Below, piece by piece: positions 1-11,503 of a stretch of DNA of 64,000 nucleotides (its first letter is position 1; every line of letters starts with the position of its first letter). Position numbers and translations under genes: made by a program. Below the pieces are notes generated by a model. It did not search any database, was not told the DNA's origin, and worked only from the letters and a program-made list of their open reading frames with translations. This DNA comes from Rhizophagus clarus (lineage: Eukaryota; Glomeromycota; Glomeromycetes; Glomerales; Glomeraceae). Location of the stretch: contig BLAL01000180.1 in NCBI GenBank assembly GCA_015698045.1, positions 62,001 through 126,000 on the forward strand, written 5' to 3'.

Positions 1-2
1 CA

Positions 3-3000
3 AACCAGAAACAAATCATACACACTTTACAAGTTCAACTTCAACGAAAGGTGGAAGAAGAAGAGGAGAAAGTATCAGACGAGTTGGGTCAAATAGCTAA
101 AGAAGTAGCTTGTGATGTTATAAAAAAAAAAATTGACCTTTCTTCCTTTAATCCAATGTTTCGAGAATTAATTAAAATTCAAAGTGGAAAAGCAAATGGA
201 GTCAGATACCATCCAATGTAAGTATAAAAGAAAAATAATTAAATAAAAAATTATATAATAATTTATTTTAATTTTTCCAGGTTTATACGATGGGCTATTT
301 CTGTATATAGTCGGGCAGGCCATGCTGCTTATGATGCAATGAAAGGTATTATGCGATTGCCTTCAATATCTACGATAAAAAACTATATAAATGAAAGCCA
401 ACAACACTCAGGATGGCAAAATAAAACTGTGTACCATATACTAGAAAAGATGGCTGTAGAAAATATTGGTAATCATGGTCGAATTGGATTTTTTTCTCAT
501 GATTCCTTTAAAATACAAAAAGGTTAATTTTGTTTATAAGATATTTGTTCAAAAAAAAATCCATACAGATACTTACTTATTTAATATTAATAGGTTTACT
601 TTGGAGTCAACGGGATAATCGTTATGTTGGATATTTGGATTTTGAAAATGAAAAAGAAGAATTACAATCATTTTTAATGCAATGTGAAAAGGAATTGCAA
701 GGGGAGAATACAAGCAACTTACCTAATCCAAAAGATAATAATCAAGGTTTAGCAACACAGGTGCATCAAATCATTTGGCATTCAGCTACTTGTAACTTTG
801 CATATCCTGTAGCATATTATGGGATTAATACTCTTACCGCATATGAAATTAACAAAATACTTTTTCAACTTGCGGCTAATCTTGAATGTATTGGCATTCA
901 TACTTATGGATCTGTCTGTGATGGTGCTGGAGAAAATAGGAATCATATTAAAAGTTTTGACTGGTGGGCTTCGTCATGGTCCTTAGAGAATATTGTTGAA
1001 GTTGATACTGGAAATAATAATTATGAGCATGCAAAAATTATAGCAAAAAGTCTTGATTGTAGTAAGTTTACAGTACAATTACTGGATTCATCCATTTCTA
1101 ATAAACTTCAAGTTGATCGCAATTCATTAAGACAACCAATGCCTACCAAACAAAATTGGAATATTAATGATTCCTGTGAATTTAAAAGTCCTAAAGATAA
1201 CAAATGGCATGCAGCTATTATTACAAATATTAATTCTGAAGCACAAACATTTGATGTCACAATTTTGTCTAATAAAGAAGGATGGAAAGTAGCAATTGTA
1301 TCTCAAGATATATACGTTAGACCTTTTTATGATACTCAGATTCATTGGACAAATTATAAAACAATAAATCCAATTACTGGTATACCATGGTTTTTTATCA
1401 GTGATCCTACACATGTTTTCAAAAAACTTCGAAATAATCTTTCAAAAAGCCATACTGGAGAAGGTCAAGGCCGAAATGTTAGAGAGATTATGATAGATGG
1501 AAAAGAGGTTAGCTGGCGTCATATTCAAGGTGTTTATGAGTATACTGCTCGAAATTCAACAGCAAAAATCACAAGACTTACCAAGCGCCATGTCTGGCTT
1601 ACTTCATGGAGTAAGATGCGAGTTGACCTAGCTGAGCATACCCTATCCAAGGATGTTGAAAATGCAATGAATTTAATAGATGAGCTGAAAGAAATATCGA
1701 CAGGAACAAGAGTGAGTGAATAATAAAAAGAATTAAAATAAAATAAAAAAAAATACTAACAAATTTTTTATTCAGGAATTTATAAATTATTCAAGTCTTT
1801 ACCGTCAAATATTTCATAGCAAAAAACCATTAGAAGGTCTTGCAGATTCTCGTCTTCAAACCTTACAAAAAATTTATGATTGGTTTGTAATTAGAGATCG
1901 TCAAAAAAACAGTACAATAAATTGGATTTCACTACAATGCCAATTTGATTTACTTTTATCTATCCAAGGTTTTTTGGGAATGATAAAAGAGATTTTTATT
2001 CTATATCCAGATTCAGTTATTGAACCACGCCGAGTATCACAAGATATGTTAGAAGGACTATTTGGGACAATTCGACAGCTTGGAGGTGATTCTTCTACAC
2101 AAACCTTAAAAGGATATGGACATGCATTAAATAAGTTTCGGGTTACTGCAAGAATGACTTCTGAACTCAAAAGTGTTAATTATGGGAAATCAAACCATAC
2201 TGGAATGGAGTTTGATTGTCTTACTCGATAGTAAGTAGTTTTTTTTGTAAATTAATATTTACTTGTGTAAAAATATTTAATATTAATTTTTGTTTTCAAG
2301 TGATTATAGAAAAACGTTGAAAAATAATAATATGCATTCTACTTTATTATTAAGTAATGCTACACAATTATCCAACATGTCCCCCTTTGTACGGAAAATT
2401 TTTGAAGTTCTTCTCCTAGATGATCTATTTATGGGAAGAATTGAAACTCCAACATTATCTTTTAGTGAAGAAGTTCATCAGCTAAATCAAAAGGTCTCAC
2501 TTTTTCAAAAAGAACGCCAGCAGTTTTTTAATTCGTGCCTCTATAATAATGGAATTTTTTCTTTGTTAGAAAAATGGAGAGATGATATTAAAAATATTGT
2601 TTTAAAATCAATTCCTAAAAACAAAGGAAAACTCTGGACAACTGCATGGATTTCTCGTTTGGAAATTAATCTGAATAATTATTTATGTTCTGGTATTTGG
2701 TTTTTGGAATTTCAAAAAATTATTTTACAAAATCATTCTGCCATAACAACACAAAGATTAGTTGCCTATTTTCTTGTTCGCAAAGTGATAGAGGAACTAT
2801 TTAAGAGTAATGTTCGTGAAAATAGAGATATAGAAGAATGTGCAGATCCTACCTTAACTCCTAAGGACATTGTTACTCTGAATCAAGCAGAATCTTCAAA
2901 ATTTTCTTATATTATAGGTTGGGTACTCTTCAAATTACTTAAAAGAGACCATTTAATGAATTCCCATCCGAAATTTCCAATTATGCACACTTTACTTGGA

Positions 3001-3612
3001 GCTCTCTGCACAGAAAAAGTTGAATATGTGGCGGAAACCAAAACACGGACCACTAACATTATACCTGGGCCTGAATTCATACGGTTTATGTATTATTTAG
3101 AATCTTTAGTAATTGAATTGTTCAAAAAACATAACGAATTGGGACCAAACATTTTGCGCTATGTGAAAAATAGTCTTCTTTCTAATTTACCTTTAAATCA
3201 AAATTTTATTACAATTTTGAAATATTCAACAAATAATAATATCGAATTGGAAAATGAAGAATTTGGATTTATTTACGAAAGATGTATCTCAATCTATATG
3301 AAAAGTCGTCAAAAAACGTGGAGGGACGTTAATAATTATATTCCAGAAAAAGGCACCGCAAGTTTAAGAGAAAACTTGAAATCAATGCGTTCAAGTCATT
3401 CTACAACAGAAAATAAAAAACCCTCTCTCATGAAAAAAGCAAATTTACCTACTAATCCTGCTCATGCTTTGGAACAACTTCGGGTATGGGCGCAGCTTGA
3501 AGAAGTAGAAGATTCATTCGCTAAAATGTTTTTAGTATCAGAATTATTGTGGTTAATCTGGGCATTTGGGACTTCAACACCGTATAAAAAAAACAAAAGT
3601 TGGTACCTATAA
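3..3612 (+). CDS. P-element/THAP9-like transposase, 5' part outside window
   Basis: Five exons join in one open frame: 3-217, 281-522, 594-1711, 1776-2230 and 2301-3612, with GT-AG introns of 63-71 nt. The visible part is 1113 residues and lacks only its N-terminus. The order of motifs is that of P-superfamily transposases. A charged helical start leads to SHDSFKIQKG (first catalytic Asp), then GYLDFE, then a CDGAGENR stretch (second Asp). DPTHVFKKLRNNL follows, then LTKRHVWLTSWSKMRVDLAEHTLS, given here as the segment around residues 1560-1650 of the DNA. The fourth exon holds QDMLEGLFGTIR, the usual site of the catalytic Glu. These enzymes cut and paste their own element as a GTP-dependent RNase H-fold nuclease; that part is family knowledge. 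All catalytic positions and the whole frame are intact, so the copy may be functional. The last 430 residues are family-specific and not recognised. Confidence 0.85.
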
Positions 3613-3984
3613 TTATTTCCAACTTGAAAAATCGGTCACCTTTTACTGACGAAGCACTTAACAAAGAATTGTTTTCATAGATAATTGTGTCATTGTTTGA
3701 TATAAATAAAGTAAAAAAATTAACTACGATTAAAAAAATTTTATTATTAATTTTCCGACTGAGAAAAAAAAATATTAATTATATAGAAACCTTTATTAAA
3801 CATATTTGAGCTAACCAGAAAGCCAATAACGCGCTAAATGCTATGAAACTTTGGCAGTAAACAGTTCTCTTGTATGCTACTTTATGCTCGAACATCGGCT
3901 TTTAGAAACGTTGTGTGTCAAAAGTTTTAGGCTTGAGATATTTTTTTTATATAGTAAAAAAAAATGATCGGTATAAATTCAGGG
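3613..3984. other. 3' flank of the P-like gene, no gene
   Basis: AT-rich non-coding DNA between the transposase stop and the LINE tail. It should hold the element's 3' UTR and right terminal repeat, but the left end lies outside the window, so the terminus cannot be placed. Confidence 0.4.
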
Positions 3985-4344
3985 GTGACAGTTTTGATGG
4001 TGACACAAAAAATAAGTTGTCCCCCCCACACCCCTAGGTGCTACTTAATAACAGCTTCTGCAGGATGGGATGTCGATTTTTATAGTGGGCGTGTTATCCG
4101 TTATTATGTTAGCATAGTTGCTTCTACTTTGGTTGGAATATATCAAGGGGGAAGATCTAGGGAAATTTAGTGTAATGCGATTATTCTTTTAGATTAATTT
4201 TTATTACTTTATTTTTACTTAGGAGACTATATAGCTTTATTTTTAGTTAGTTTTTATTTTATTTTTGTTTTCTTTTTATTTGTTATAAATTGTATCGAGT
4301 AAATAATAATTAATAAAGATATTGGCTACTATGCCGCGTTTGCC
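3985..4344 (+). mobile_element. 5'-truncated LINE 3' end (LINE copy 1)
   Basis: From GTGCTACTTAATAAC (about 4037) onward, this tail matches, with few changes, the 3' end of the large LINE at 23968-24273. Shared points are GTGGGCGTGTTATCC, GGAAGATCTAG, an AATAAAGAT near the end and CTACTATGCCGCGTTTG just before the junction. No reverse transcriptase is left. The 5' boundary is uncertain. The 3' end stops exactly at a TTGAATTTAAATTCT site that begins element A. Confidence 0.8.
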
Positions 4345-4394
4345 TTGAATTTAAATTCTTTCTTAAAGAAATTATAGATATTAGTCATATGAAC

Positions 4395-4552
4395 CTATTG
4401 GCAACAGAGTCCCAAAAATCATAGCGGCTTCTACCATTAATATTGTGGTAGGCGCGGTTTCTGTCTCGGCGTATGTCAACAAGTTCGTCCATCATAGCCC
4501 AGTTCCAATGGACGTTATAGTGGGAACGACGTGAACGTGTGTGGTGAGGCAT
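4395..4552 (-). pseudogene. Orphaned exon 1 of a Myb/SANT-like transposon protein
   Basis: Reading starts at MPHHTRSRRSHYNVHW and runs through MMDELVDIRRDRNRAY to DFWDSVANR, where element C splices to its next exon. In this copy the downstream exons are gone, so the frame ends a few residues later at a TGA. The W-x-M-L-FW spacing is that of Myb/SANT or trihelix DNA-binding domains. Broken copy, not expected to make a functional protein. Confidence 0.6.
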
Positions 4553-5574
4553 TATTAGTTTAGATTTGATTTTTATAATTTGATTTTGGGATGAGTAAAA
4601 ATTTGAAAGAAAGTCGTAAAATGTCACTTTAAATAAAATTTGAACAATACCTCTTTGGTTTGATTTTATTTCTCGTTTCAATTAAAATTTAATTTATTAC
4701 ACTTTTCATCATTAAACATATTAATTAAATCATGTACATGTTTAATTGTTTTAAATATAAATATCAATATATCATATTTAAAAATAAAACAATTTATTAT
4801 TAGCACATTCTATTGAATTTTAAATATTTCGCATACATTTCTTAAAAAAATTAATTTTTTTTAATCAATTTAATTAAAAATAATTATATTCTGATTAAAT
4901 ATTTTGCGTACATTTCTTAAAAAAATCATAAAAAAAATCTTGTACATCGTACATGCAATTACTAAATATCATCCCCTTGTGATAAATAAAAAATTACGCA
5001 ACACAAATTCAACACAAATTCAACACAAATTTAACAAATTTAACGAAATTTGGCCAAAATTAATAATTTTTTACCAGAATTATCAACACAAATTGAACAC
5101 AAATTGAACACAAGTTTCAGTCACGATTTATTTATGTCACGCCCGCGTTGTTGATAATTAATCTGCATGATATGATTGTGCATACAGTATCGTATTTTCT
5201 GGCCAATCAAAATTAGGCTGATCCTTGCATGTGATTTAATCTGCACGCGTTTTTTGTCCTATTTATTTTTTGTCTCTTTATTTTTTTATTTTTTTGTTCA
5301 ATATTTTTCTCTTCTTTTTATTATTTCTCCTTTTGTTCAATATTTTTTAATTATATACAGAATATTTACATATATTTCATAATTTATTGCTTTGCAAGTA
5401 TAGAAATATTTGTTTATTAATAATAATTATTTCATTATTTTTTACTTCTTTTTTACTTTGTATCGTAATACTGACAATAATATACATGTTTCCTTTATTT
5501 CTTTTTACTTGTACTTTAATACTAACGATCGATACTAATAATACTAATTATGTTTTTTTTACTCCTTTTACTTA

Positions 5575-6306
5575 TCGCCCTTTTCAATTTAGTGCGACCC
5601 CTGATCATGTAACAATATATGTAAATCACTTTTGATTTCTCCGATTTCCTCCATTTTTTCGCAAACCGTTCTAGTAAACCTTTTCTATTATGTTAACTCT
5701 CTTGTGATTTCCTGTGATTTCAGAAACTTTTTATATTAAACTACATATTTACAAAGTTTCAGGTATGGTATTTAACAAACTAAAGTTAGTTTTCAAACTA
5801 TTAAGTTTGAGAGATTTCCTGAGATTTCCTGAGATTTCTTTTTTATGTTAAATCTCTTAAAAAATAGAAGATTTATTTATTTTTATAAACTTTTTAAGAA
5901 GTTTGAACTTATATATAAAGCTTGAAGATTTATTAACTAACGACTTATTATGTCTTTTTGTAGGTTTTCAACAATAAATATCAGATATAGAATACAGAGT
6001 TTATATTTTAATAATATAATGTTTAATGGTTAATAATATATAAACAGGCATATTGTTAGATTAAAATAACTTTAAAGCAGTTGTTCTCTTGTAATGATAT
6101 ATTTAATATTTTACTTTTATTCTGTTCTTTTTATTGTAAAATAATTTTATTTCTACCATTTTTTTCTTTGACGCGTAAATACAACTAATCATATGACAAC
6201 AATAACATAAAGTCTTATTGGCTGATTATCACATAAAAACTGAAAATCGATTTTCCTGTATATGACATGCTAAAAATCAGGGGTCGCACTAAATTGAAAA
6301 GGGCGA
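5575..6306. mobile_element. 732-bp TA-type MITE (Tc1/mariner-like) inside element A
   Basis: Both ends carry the same 31-bp inverted repeat without a mismatch (5575-5605 and 6276-6306; it begins TCGCCCTTTTCAATTTAGTG). A TA stands on each side. Element C at 55680 shows the same surroundings without the insertion, so the borders are exact. There is no coding capacity; internal sequence is AT-rich with short GAGATTTCCT repeats. The TA duplication and TIRs suggest mobilisation by a Tc1/mariner-type transposase that is not in this window. Confidence 0.9.
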
Positions 6307-7425
6307 TAATACTAACAACATGTTTATTTTTTATTTTGTCTCCCCTTTCTTTTATTTTTAGTTTATTCTTTGCAGGTATAGAAATATTTGTTTATTAATA
6401 CTAATTATTTTCGTTTTCTTTTTACCTCTGTTACTTTGTGTCATAATACTAACAATAATATCCATATTTCCTTTATTCCTTTTTACTTTTACTTCAATAC
6501 TAACGATACTAACAATACTAATTATGTTTTTTTTACTCCTTTTACTTAATACCAACAACATGTTTATTTTTCCTCTTTCTTTTATTTTTAGTTTATTCTT
6601 TGCAGGTATAGAAATATTTGTTTATCAATACTAATTGTTTTAATACTAACGCGTTTTTTACCCTAATTGTTACTTTATATCGTAATACTAACAATACTAT
6701 CTACGTTTCCTTTTTTTCTTTTACTTGTACTTTAATACTAACGATAATATCCATGTTTCTACTGTTTCTTTAACTCTTTTTACTCTAATATTAACAACAC
6801 TAACAATACTAACAATATTTCTTTTATCTTTATATCTAATACTAACGTTACTATAGCTGTTTCTCTTCTTTTTACATCTAATTGTATCGTTACTCTTTCT
6901 TTTTTTACTTTTATATATTCTGTATATAGTAATAAATACTTGTAATTTTTTATAATTTAATTCATATTATATCTAATAAAATATACATTATATAAACTTA
7001 TAGTACAAAAATGAATTTTGAAACATTACAAAATATTTATGTAAAATTACGAATCGTCAAAATATTTTAAAAAGTTGCGAAATATTACGCAATAAAATTA
7101 CACAATATTACGAACCGTAAAATTACGTATATTGTAATATTTCGAAATATTTTAAAAAGTTACAAAATATTACGCTTACGCAAACTTGCGGCGGGTCTGG
7201 AAACTTACGAAATATTATGTAAAATTACGAAATATTGCGAATGCGTAAAATTACGGAATATTACGAACCGTAAAATTACGAAACTTTGCATATCATAATA
7301 TTTCGAAATATTTTAAAAAGTTACGAAATATTACTCTTCCGCAAACTTGCGGCGGGTCTGGAAACTTACGAAATATTACGATGCGTAATCTTGCGCAACT
7401 TTTCGCACTATAAAATTTCCTGATG

Positions 7426-8345
7426 TCAGAGTGAAGAAGATCTATATGTTAAGAAACACTTGAAAAGTTTTAATAATATAACTCACAGTATCTATAGGAT
7501 GAGAATATTATCACTATACTAGTAGGGTACATAGAATAACCAATTTATTTATATCATATCTAGAATTTAAATTAATATAATATCTCACGTTATTAGCAAA
7601 TAATAAATTCAATTTTTTTTGCTATTTTTAAAATTTATAATAGATTTTTTTTTTTTTCATTCAGGAGATTTTTTTTTTATTCAGGAGTTTTTTTTTTTCA
7701 TTCAGGAGATTTTTATTATTCACGAGATTTTTTTTTATTCACGAGATTGTATTAAAGCAATTGAAGAATTTTGACATGAGTATTCATCGCTAAGCGTGAG
7801 AACCAGTACTTTTTTAACATAGTATAGTAAGAAAAACCAAATTTAGTTTTAGTTTTAAGTAACATAGTATAGCAAGAAAAACCAAATTTAGTTTTAGTTT
7901 TAGCAAGTTTAGTTTTAAATGGCCGAACCATCTGGAAAAAAATATATTTTTTTCCCATCGCGCAAAAAAATTTTTTTCATCTGACCTGCATAAAAGATTT
8001 AGTAAGCCAAAAAAGAACCCCCTAGCCCTAAGCTATAGTTAGAAGTTTATTGAATAATCAGTTCAGAAATTTTCCATTCTCACAATGGTGATTACCAAAT
8101 CTAATTCTTATAAAAGATTCTTATCGGAGTGAAGAAGATCTATACGATGTTCATTTACTTCTTTAGCAGGAAAAGATTAAGAAACACTTGAAAAGTTTTA
8201 ATGATATAACTCACAGTATCTGTTGGATGAGGATATTATCACTATACTAGGGTACATAGAATAACCAATTTATTTATATCATATCTAGAATTTAAATTAA
8301 TAATATCTCTCGTTATTAGCAAATAATAAATTCAATTTTTTTAAA
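7426..8345. repeat. Split direct duplication of about 190 bp with simple repeats between
   Basis: GTGAAGAAGATCTATA to ATAATAAATTCAATTTTTTT occurs at about 7431-7618 and again at 8132-8341 with over 90% visible identity. The first copy lacks 30-35 bases near its start. Between them are CATTCAGGAGATTTTTT-type runs (7650-7745) and a tandem 44-bp-like unit around GAAAAACCAAATTTAGTTTT (7815-7910). The right end of element A falls immediately before copy 1. No gene seen. Confidence 0.75.
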
Positions 8346-9640
8346 ATTATAATCAATGTACAATTCGATCAGTTGAATGACGATAATCACTAATTAGTTG
8401 AATGACGATAATTACTATAGATAGTAATTGTGTCAGATTTCATAATAATACTTACATCCGATTTCTAAATAATATTTCCTTTTTTATAAACAATATAATT
8501 ATTGAATATAATTATAATATCTTTACTAGACGGTACATTTAATTACAATTTTATAATAATATATTATTATACGAAAAATATACTGAATTTTTGAATTGTG
8601 ATATTAACGGGTTTCTTAAATATTCTGATTAGACACAGAAAACATTCTTCAAATTAATTTACCAATAATTTAAGAATCAAATATTTATTGTAAATTTATT
8701 ATCTTAAAGCAAAAAAAGTATTCAAGAATCTATTGTTAAAACCATAATTAGTATATTACATAAAAAAGAAATCTGAAAGACGATAAAAATTTACATTTTG
8801 AAGCTTCTTTGTATATGCGCCAATGATAATGAATTTTTTTTTTTTTTTAATAAAATTTTCAAACATAATTTTGGCTGCTATCAACAATTACTAAATTTAA
8901 AACATATAATTTTCGTACATATTTTAGTTAAAAGTCATCAAAGTGATCAAAATCACAGTGTTAAATGAAACTAGAAGTATTTATTAATTAAAATAGCTAT
9001 AAAAATAAAAATAAAAATTAAAATAATAAAAAATCCCCAAACAATAAAATATGCAGAATTTTCTAAAAGATTATCGTATTTCTTTTCTAATTCATATGAT
9101 TTATCTTTCCATTTCCTTTCTTCTTTGTCTTTTTGATGATAAGAATAACGCTGGAAATAGGTCTTTCTCGTTCTTTTTCTTGATGGTGGTGGTGACATGC
9201 TTTAATTAATTGACTGCGCGTTGAATTAATAAAAAAAAATTTAAACCGCTGCTTTGGTTTTTCTACATAACTTATCAATAAGAAAATAAATTAAATTATT
9301 ACTGTATTAAAGTTAATAATTATAAAAGAAAAGAAAAAAATTTTATAAATTTGTACCTAAAAAAAAATTTCTTCCACTATGTTGGGGTATTAAAAAAAAT
9401 AATCATTTTTTTATCTTTATATACAAAAAAAAGATATAATAGATCATATTTAATCAAACAATCAAGCATTACATGTTTACGTAAAAAAAATTTCGTGTAA
9501 AAAAAATTCATGTAAAAAAAAAATTCATGCATAACCAAACCGTGTGAAAACCCGTGTGAAAAAAGTTTTTTTATTAATGATAAAAAAAATTCATGCATAA
9601 TATTTTATTTTCATTACAACAATAAAAAAAATTTTTAATT
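8346..9640. other. AT-rich intergenic DNA, no convincing gene
   Basis: Long A and T runs and no splice-linked coding signal. One minus-strand frame (8971-9198) is listed separately as a weak candidate. Confidence 0.4.
8971..9198 (-). CDS. Possible 75-aa tail-anchored small protein
   Basis: The frame opens with MSPPPSRKRTRKTYF, continues with a Lys/Glu-rich, probably helical middle, and ends with one strongly hydrophobic span (about residues 51-71) followed by NKYF. That is the layout of a tail-anchored membrane protein. No family is recognised and there is no homology evidence. In DNA this AT-rich, a frame of 75 codons can arise by chance, so this is only a candidate. It lies on the same strand as, and about 450 nt downstream of, ribozyme candidate 1. 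Confidence 0.3.
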   Translation of the reverse strand: MSPPPSRKRTRKTYFQRYSYHQKDKEERKWKDKSYELEKKYDNLLENSAYFIVWGFFIILIFIFIFIAILINKYF

Positions 9641-9649
9641 GCTCATTCT

Positions 9650-9722
9650 TTAGTACCCGTTTGCTACTAGCATAACTAGTACCCAGATTGCACGACGAGG
9701 ACGTCGGTACTAATAGCAACCC
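9650..9722 (-). ncRNA. HDV-like self-cleaving ribozyme candidate 1
   Basis: Read on the minus strand. P1 GGGTTGC (9722-9716) pairs with GCAATCT (9691-9685), 7 bp with two G-U. J1/2 is TA. P2 TTAGTACC (9713-9706) pairs with GGTACTAA (9657-9650), 8 bp. P3 is ACG/CGT around an L3 loop TCCTCGT. Next come GGG (can pair with loop CC as P1.1) and the P4 hairpin TACTAG/CTAGTA. J4/2 is GCAAACG with the presumed catalytic C at 9663. This is the nested double pseudoknot of the HDV-like family. Cleavage would fall before 9722, just after a run of eight U. Activity is inferred, not shown. Confidence 0.8.
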
Positions 9723-9730
9723 AAAAAAAA

Positions 9731-9809
9731 TGGTTACCAGTTACACAACATCCATCGTGAGATGAAATGGTAAAATGATCTACCAGTTGCGCAACGTCTA
9801 TTTCTAGAA
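9731..9809. repeat. Paired small hairpins flanking ribozyme candidate 1
   Basis: Two adjacent units each start TACCAGTTRCRCAAC and end ATGGTAA, so each can form TACCA/TGGTA with an inner GTT/AAC hairpin. The first also has CATC-GTGA-GATG. The outer GGTTACC and GGTAACC close the pair. The function is unknown. It lies directly upstream of the ribozyme on the minus strand. Confidence 0.45.
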
Positions 9810-9909
9810 TGGTAACCGTTTGTAACTGTAATAAAAAAATCAACATTTTATAAAAAAACTGTGAATTGTGGGATTGAAGATTGAAGTATGCAATTACGAA
9901 CATTCAACT

Positions 9910-10660
9910 ATGTGTATATATATATAATTATATATATATTTTCCTATTTTTTTTAAATTTTATATAATAAATATTATATGAACGCTAAAACGAATTCACG
10001 TATTTGATAATTGATAATAATTAAAGTAATTTTAATTCGTAAATAATAGAGCTGGATTTCAGATCGTAAGGTCGAAAGGATCATTAATTCATGAAATCCG
10101 GTATTTTTAGGAGGATTGTATAGATTTGTATAATAATAACAAATGCGATGAGATAAATATATGGCATGCAATATACTAAAAAGTCGAATACACTATACAA
10201 AATAATTTTTTTTTAATATCTTTGCTAATCTATAATAATTAAGCGAAATAAAATTTAAAAATAAATAAAATACTACATATTAATAATTACTTTTTAAATA
10301 CAATGATTGATTATAAAGAAAATCTTCCATATTGTCTGTAAGTTTCTAAATCATAATACCCCTTAAAATTTTTTTTATCTCATATAAGCCGGGTTATATA
10401 AGTTACCACGGTCCACGGTTGATTTGGGTTATGTAAGTTATCGCTTGCATTTCGGTCTACAAATGCCCCTTAATTTTTTTTTTCGGGAGAATTATATTCA
10501 GAAAAGTGGCATTCAGAGAATGGTCCGACAAGGCATGATTACAAATAAACAGGTTCTTATACTGGTGATCGCGGTTTAATGCTAGGTCAGATATAAATAC
10601 AATCTAGGATTTTTCTGATCTGATTATTGTATAAATCGTAACTCATCAAAACTCTACTCC
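9910..10660. other. AT-rich intergenic DNA
   Basis: No coding frame with supporting features is seen. The part just before 10668 holds the presumed promoter and 5' UTR of the next gene. Confidence 0.4.
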
Positions 10661-10667
10661 TTTAAAT

Positions 10668-10917
10668 ATGGGCCGACCAAGTAATATTTGAATACTTTTT
10701 GATTCCTTTTTTTTTTTTTTTTTTGAATTGCTTTAATGCCATCTATATAATAGAATCGAATACGAAATCAAAACCCACGCAAAGTTGTGCAGAAACTGCT
10801 CAAAGTCAGAGAATTAATTATGCTCGAAAAACTATAACAAGAAAAGATAATGAAATTAACAATGATGATGATATTAGCGACGAAAACGATGAGAGTTTTC
10901 TCAGAAGTCAGCCATAG
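10668..10917 (+). CDS. 58-aa MGRPK-start protein, two exons
   Basis: Exon 1 (10668-10680) gives MGRP plus one base and exon 2 (10754-10917) completes MGRPKSNTKSKPTQSCAE and ends SFLRSQP. The intron is 73 nt, GT-AG, with a long T-tract. The join keeps the frame. MGRPK resembles the start of an AT-hook-type DNA-binding peptide, and the tail is acidic (NNDDDISDENDE). No family is recognised. It could instead be the first part of a decayed longer gene, since a coding-like minisatellite follows 120 nt later. Confidence 0.45.
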
Positions 10918-11024
10918 AAATCTTATTTTATGAATTTAATGAATTTTGCATTTTTCTTATTTATAATTGATTGAAGATATTAATTTTTACTTAAATAAAC
11001 AATAATAAGACCTTTCCAAAGATC

Positions 11025-11325
11025 AACAGAATCCCCTCCGTGGTCGTCAAGAACAAGAGAGAGACCTTCAGCAGAATCCCCTCTGTGGTCATCAAGAACA
11101 AGAGAGAGACCTTCAGCAGAATCCCCTCCGTGGTCGCCAAGAACAAGAGAGAGACCTTCAGCAGAATCCCCTCCGTGGTCATCAAGAACAAGAGAGAGAC
11201 CTTCAGCAGAATCCCCTCTGTGGCCGTCAAGAACAAGAGAGAGATCTTCAGCAGAATCCCCTCCGTGGTCGCCAAGAACAAGAGAGAGACCTTTAGCAGA
11301 ATCCCCTCCGTGGCCGTCAAGATGA
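11025..11325. repeat. 45-bp minisatellite, about 7 units, open on both strands
   Basis: The unit includes CAAGAACAAGAGAGAGACC and TTCAGCAGAATCCCCTC. The period is exactly 45 bp, so any stop-free frame repeats as 15 residues. The plus strand reads VVKNKRETFSRIPSV and the minus strand TEGILLKVSLLFLTT. GC content is higher than the surroundings. Neither frame has a clear start, splice site or domain, so I call it a repeat, not a gene. Confidence 0.85.
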
Positions 11326-11503
11326 AATAGAGAATAGAGAAAGAGTTAAAAGAAGAAAAAACGAAAGAGGAAAAGACGACGATGATGATGATAACTATTC
11401 TGGTAAATCTTGTTAATAAAATATTTTTTTCATACATAAATATCTTCATTTATTAGTTATTAATATACGAATATGACGTCCAGTTCCCCCTCAGTTTGAA
11501 TCG

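Larger units (their letters stand above)
4345..7425 (-). mobile_element. Element A: truncated copy of the TIR element seen complete at 53186-56806
   Basis: From TTGAATTTAAATTCT at the left to CCTGATG at the right, this matches element C almost base for base, apart from the 732-bp insertion at 5575-6306. It keeps exon 1 of the minus-strand Myb-like gene, the ACTAAC-rich pyrimidine tract and the TTACGAAATATTACG-rich right arm. Everything left of the intron-1 site, including the other exons, the ribozyme and the left inverted repeat, is missing and a LINE tail stands there instead. Confidence 0.8.

Noticed and set aside
7020-7420. CRISPR-like repetition of TTACGAAATATTACG
   Set aside because: Unit length and spacing are irregular, no spacers, and the context is a eukaryotic transposon arm.
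9650-9722. Hammerhead or twister ribozyme for the structured RNA
   Set aside because: The hammerhead core CTGANGA/GAAA is absent and the helix order with nested pseudoknot fits only the HDV-like fold.
9731-9809. tRNA or tRNA-derived SINE (minus strand has a D-arm-like GCGCAACTGGTAGATC)
   Set aside because: The D stem does not pair and there is no B box or T arm.
10991-11449. 152-aa hydrophobic minus-strand protein
   Set aside because: Mostly the 45-bp minisatellite read in its hydrophobic phase.
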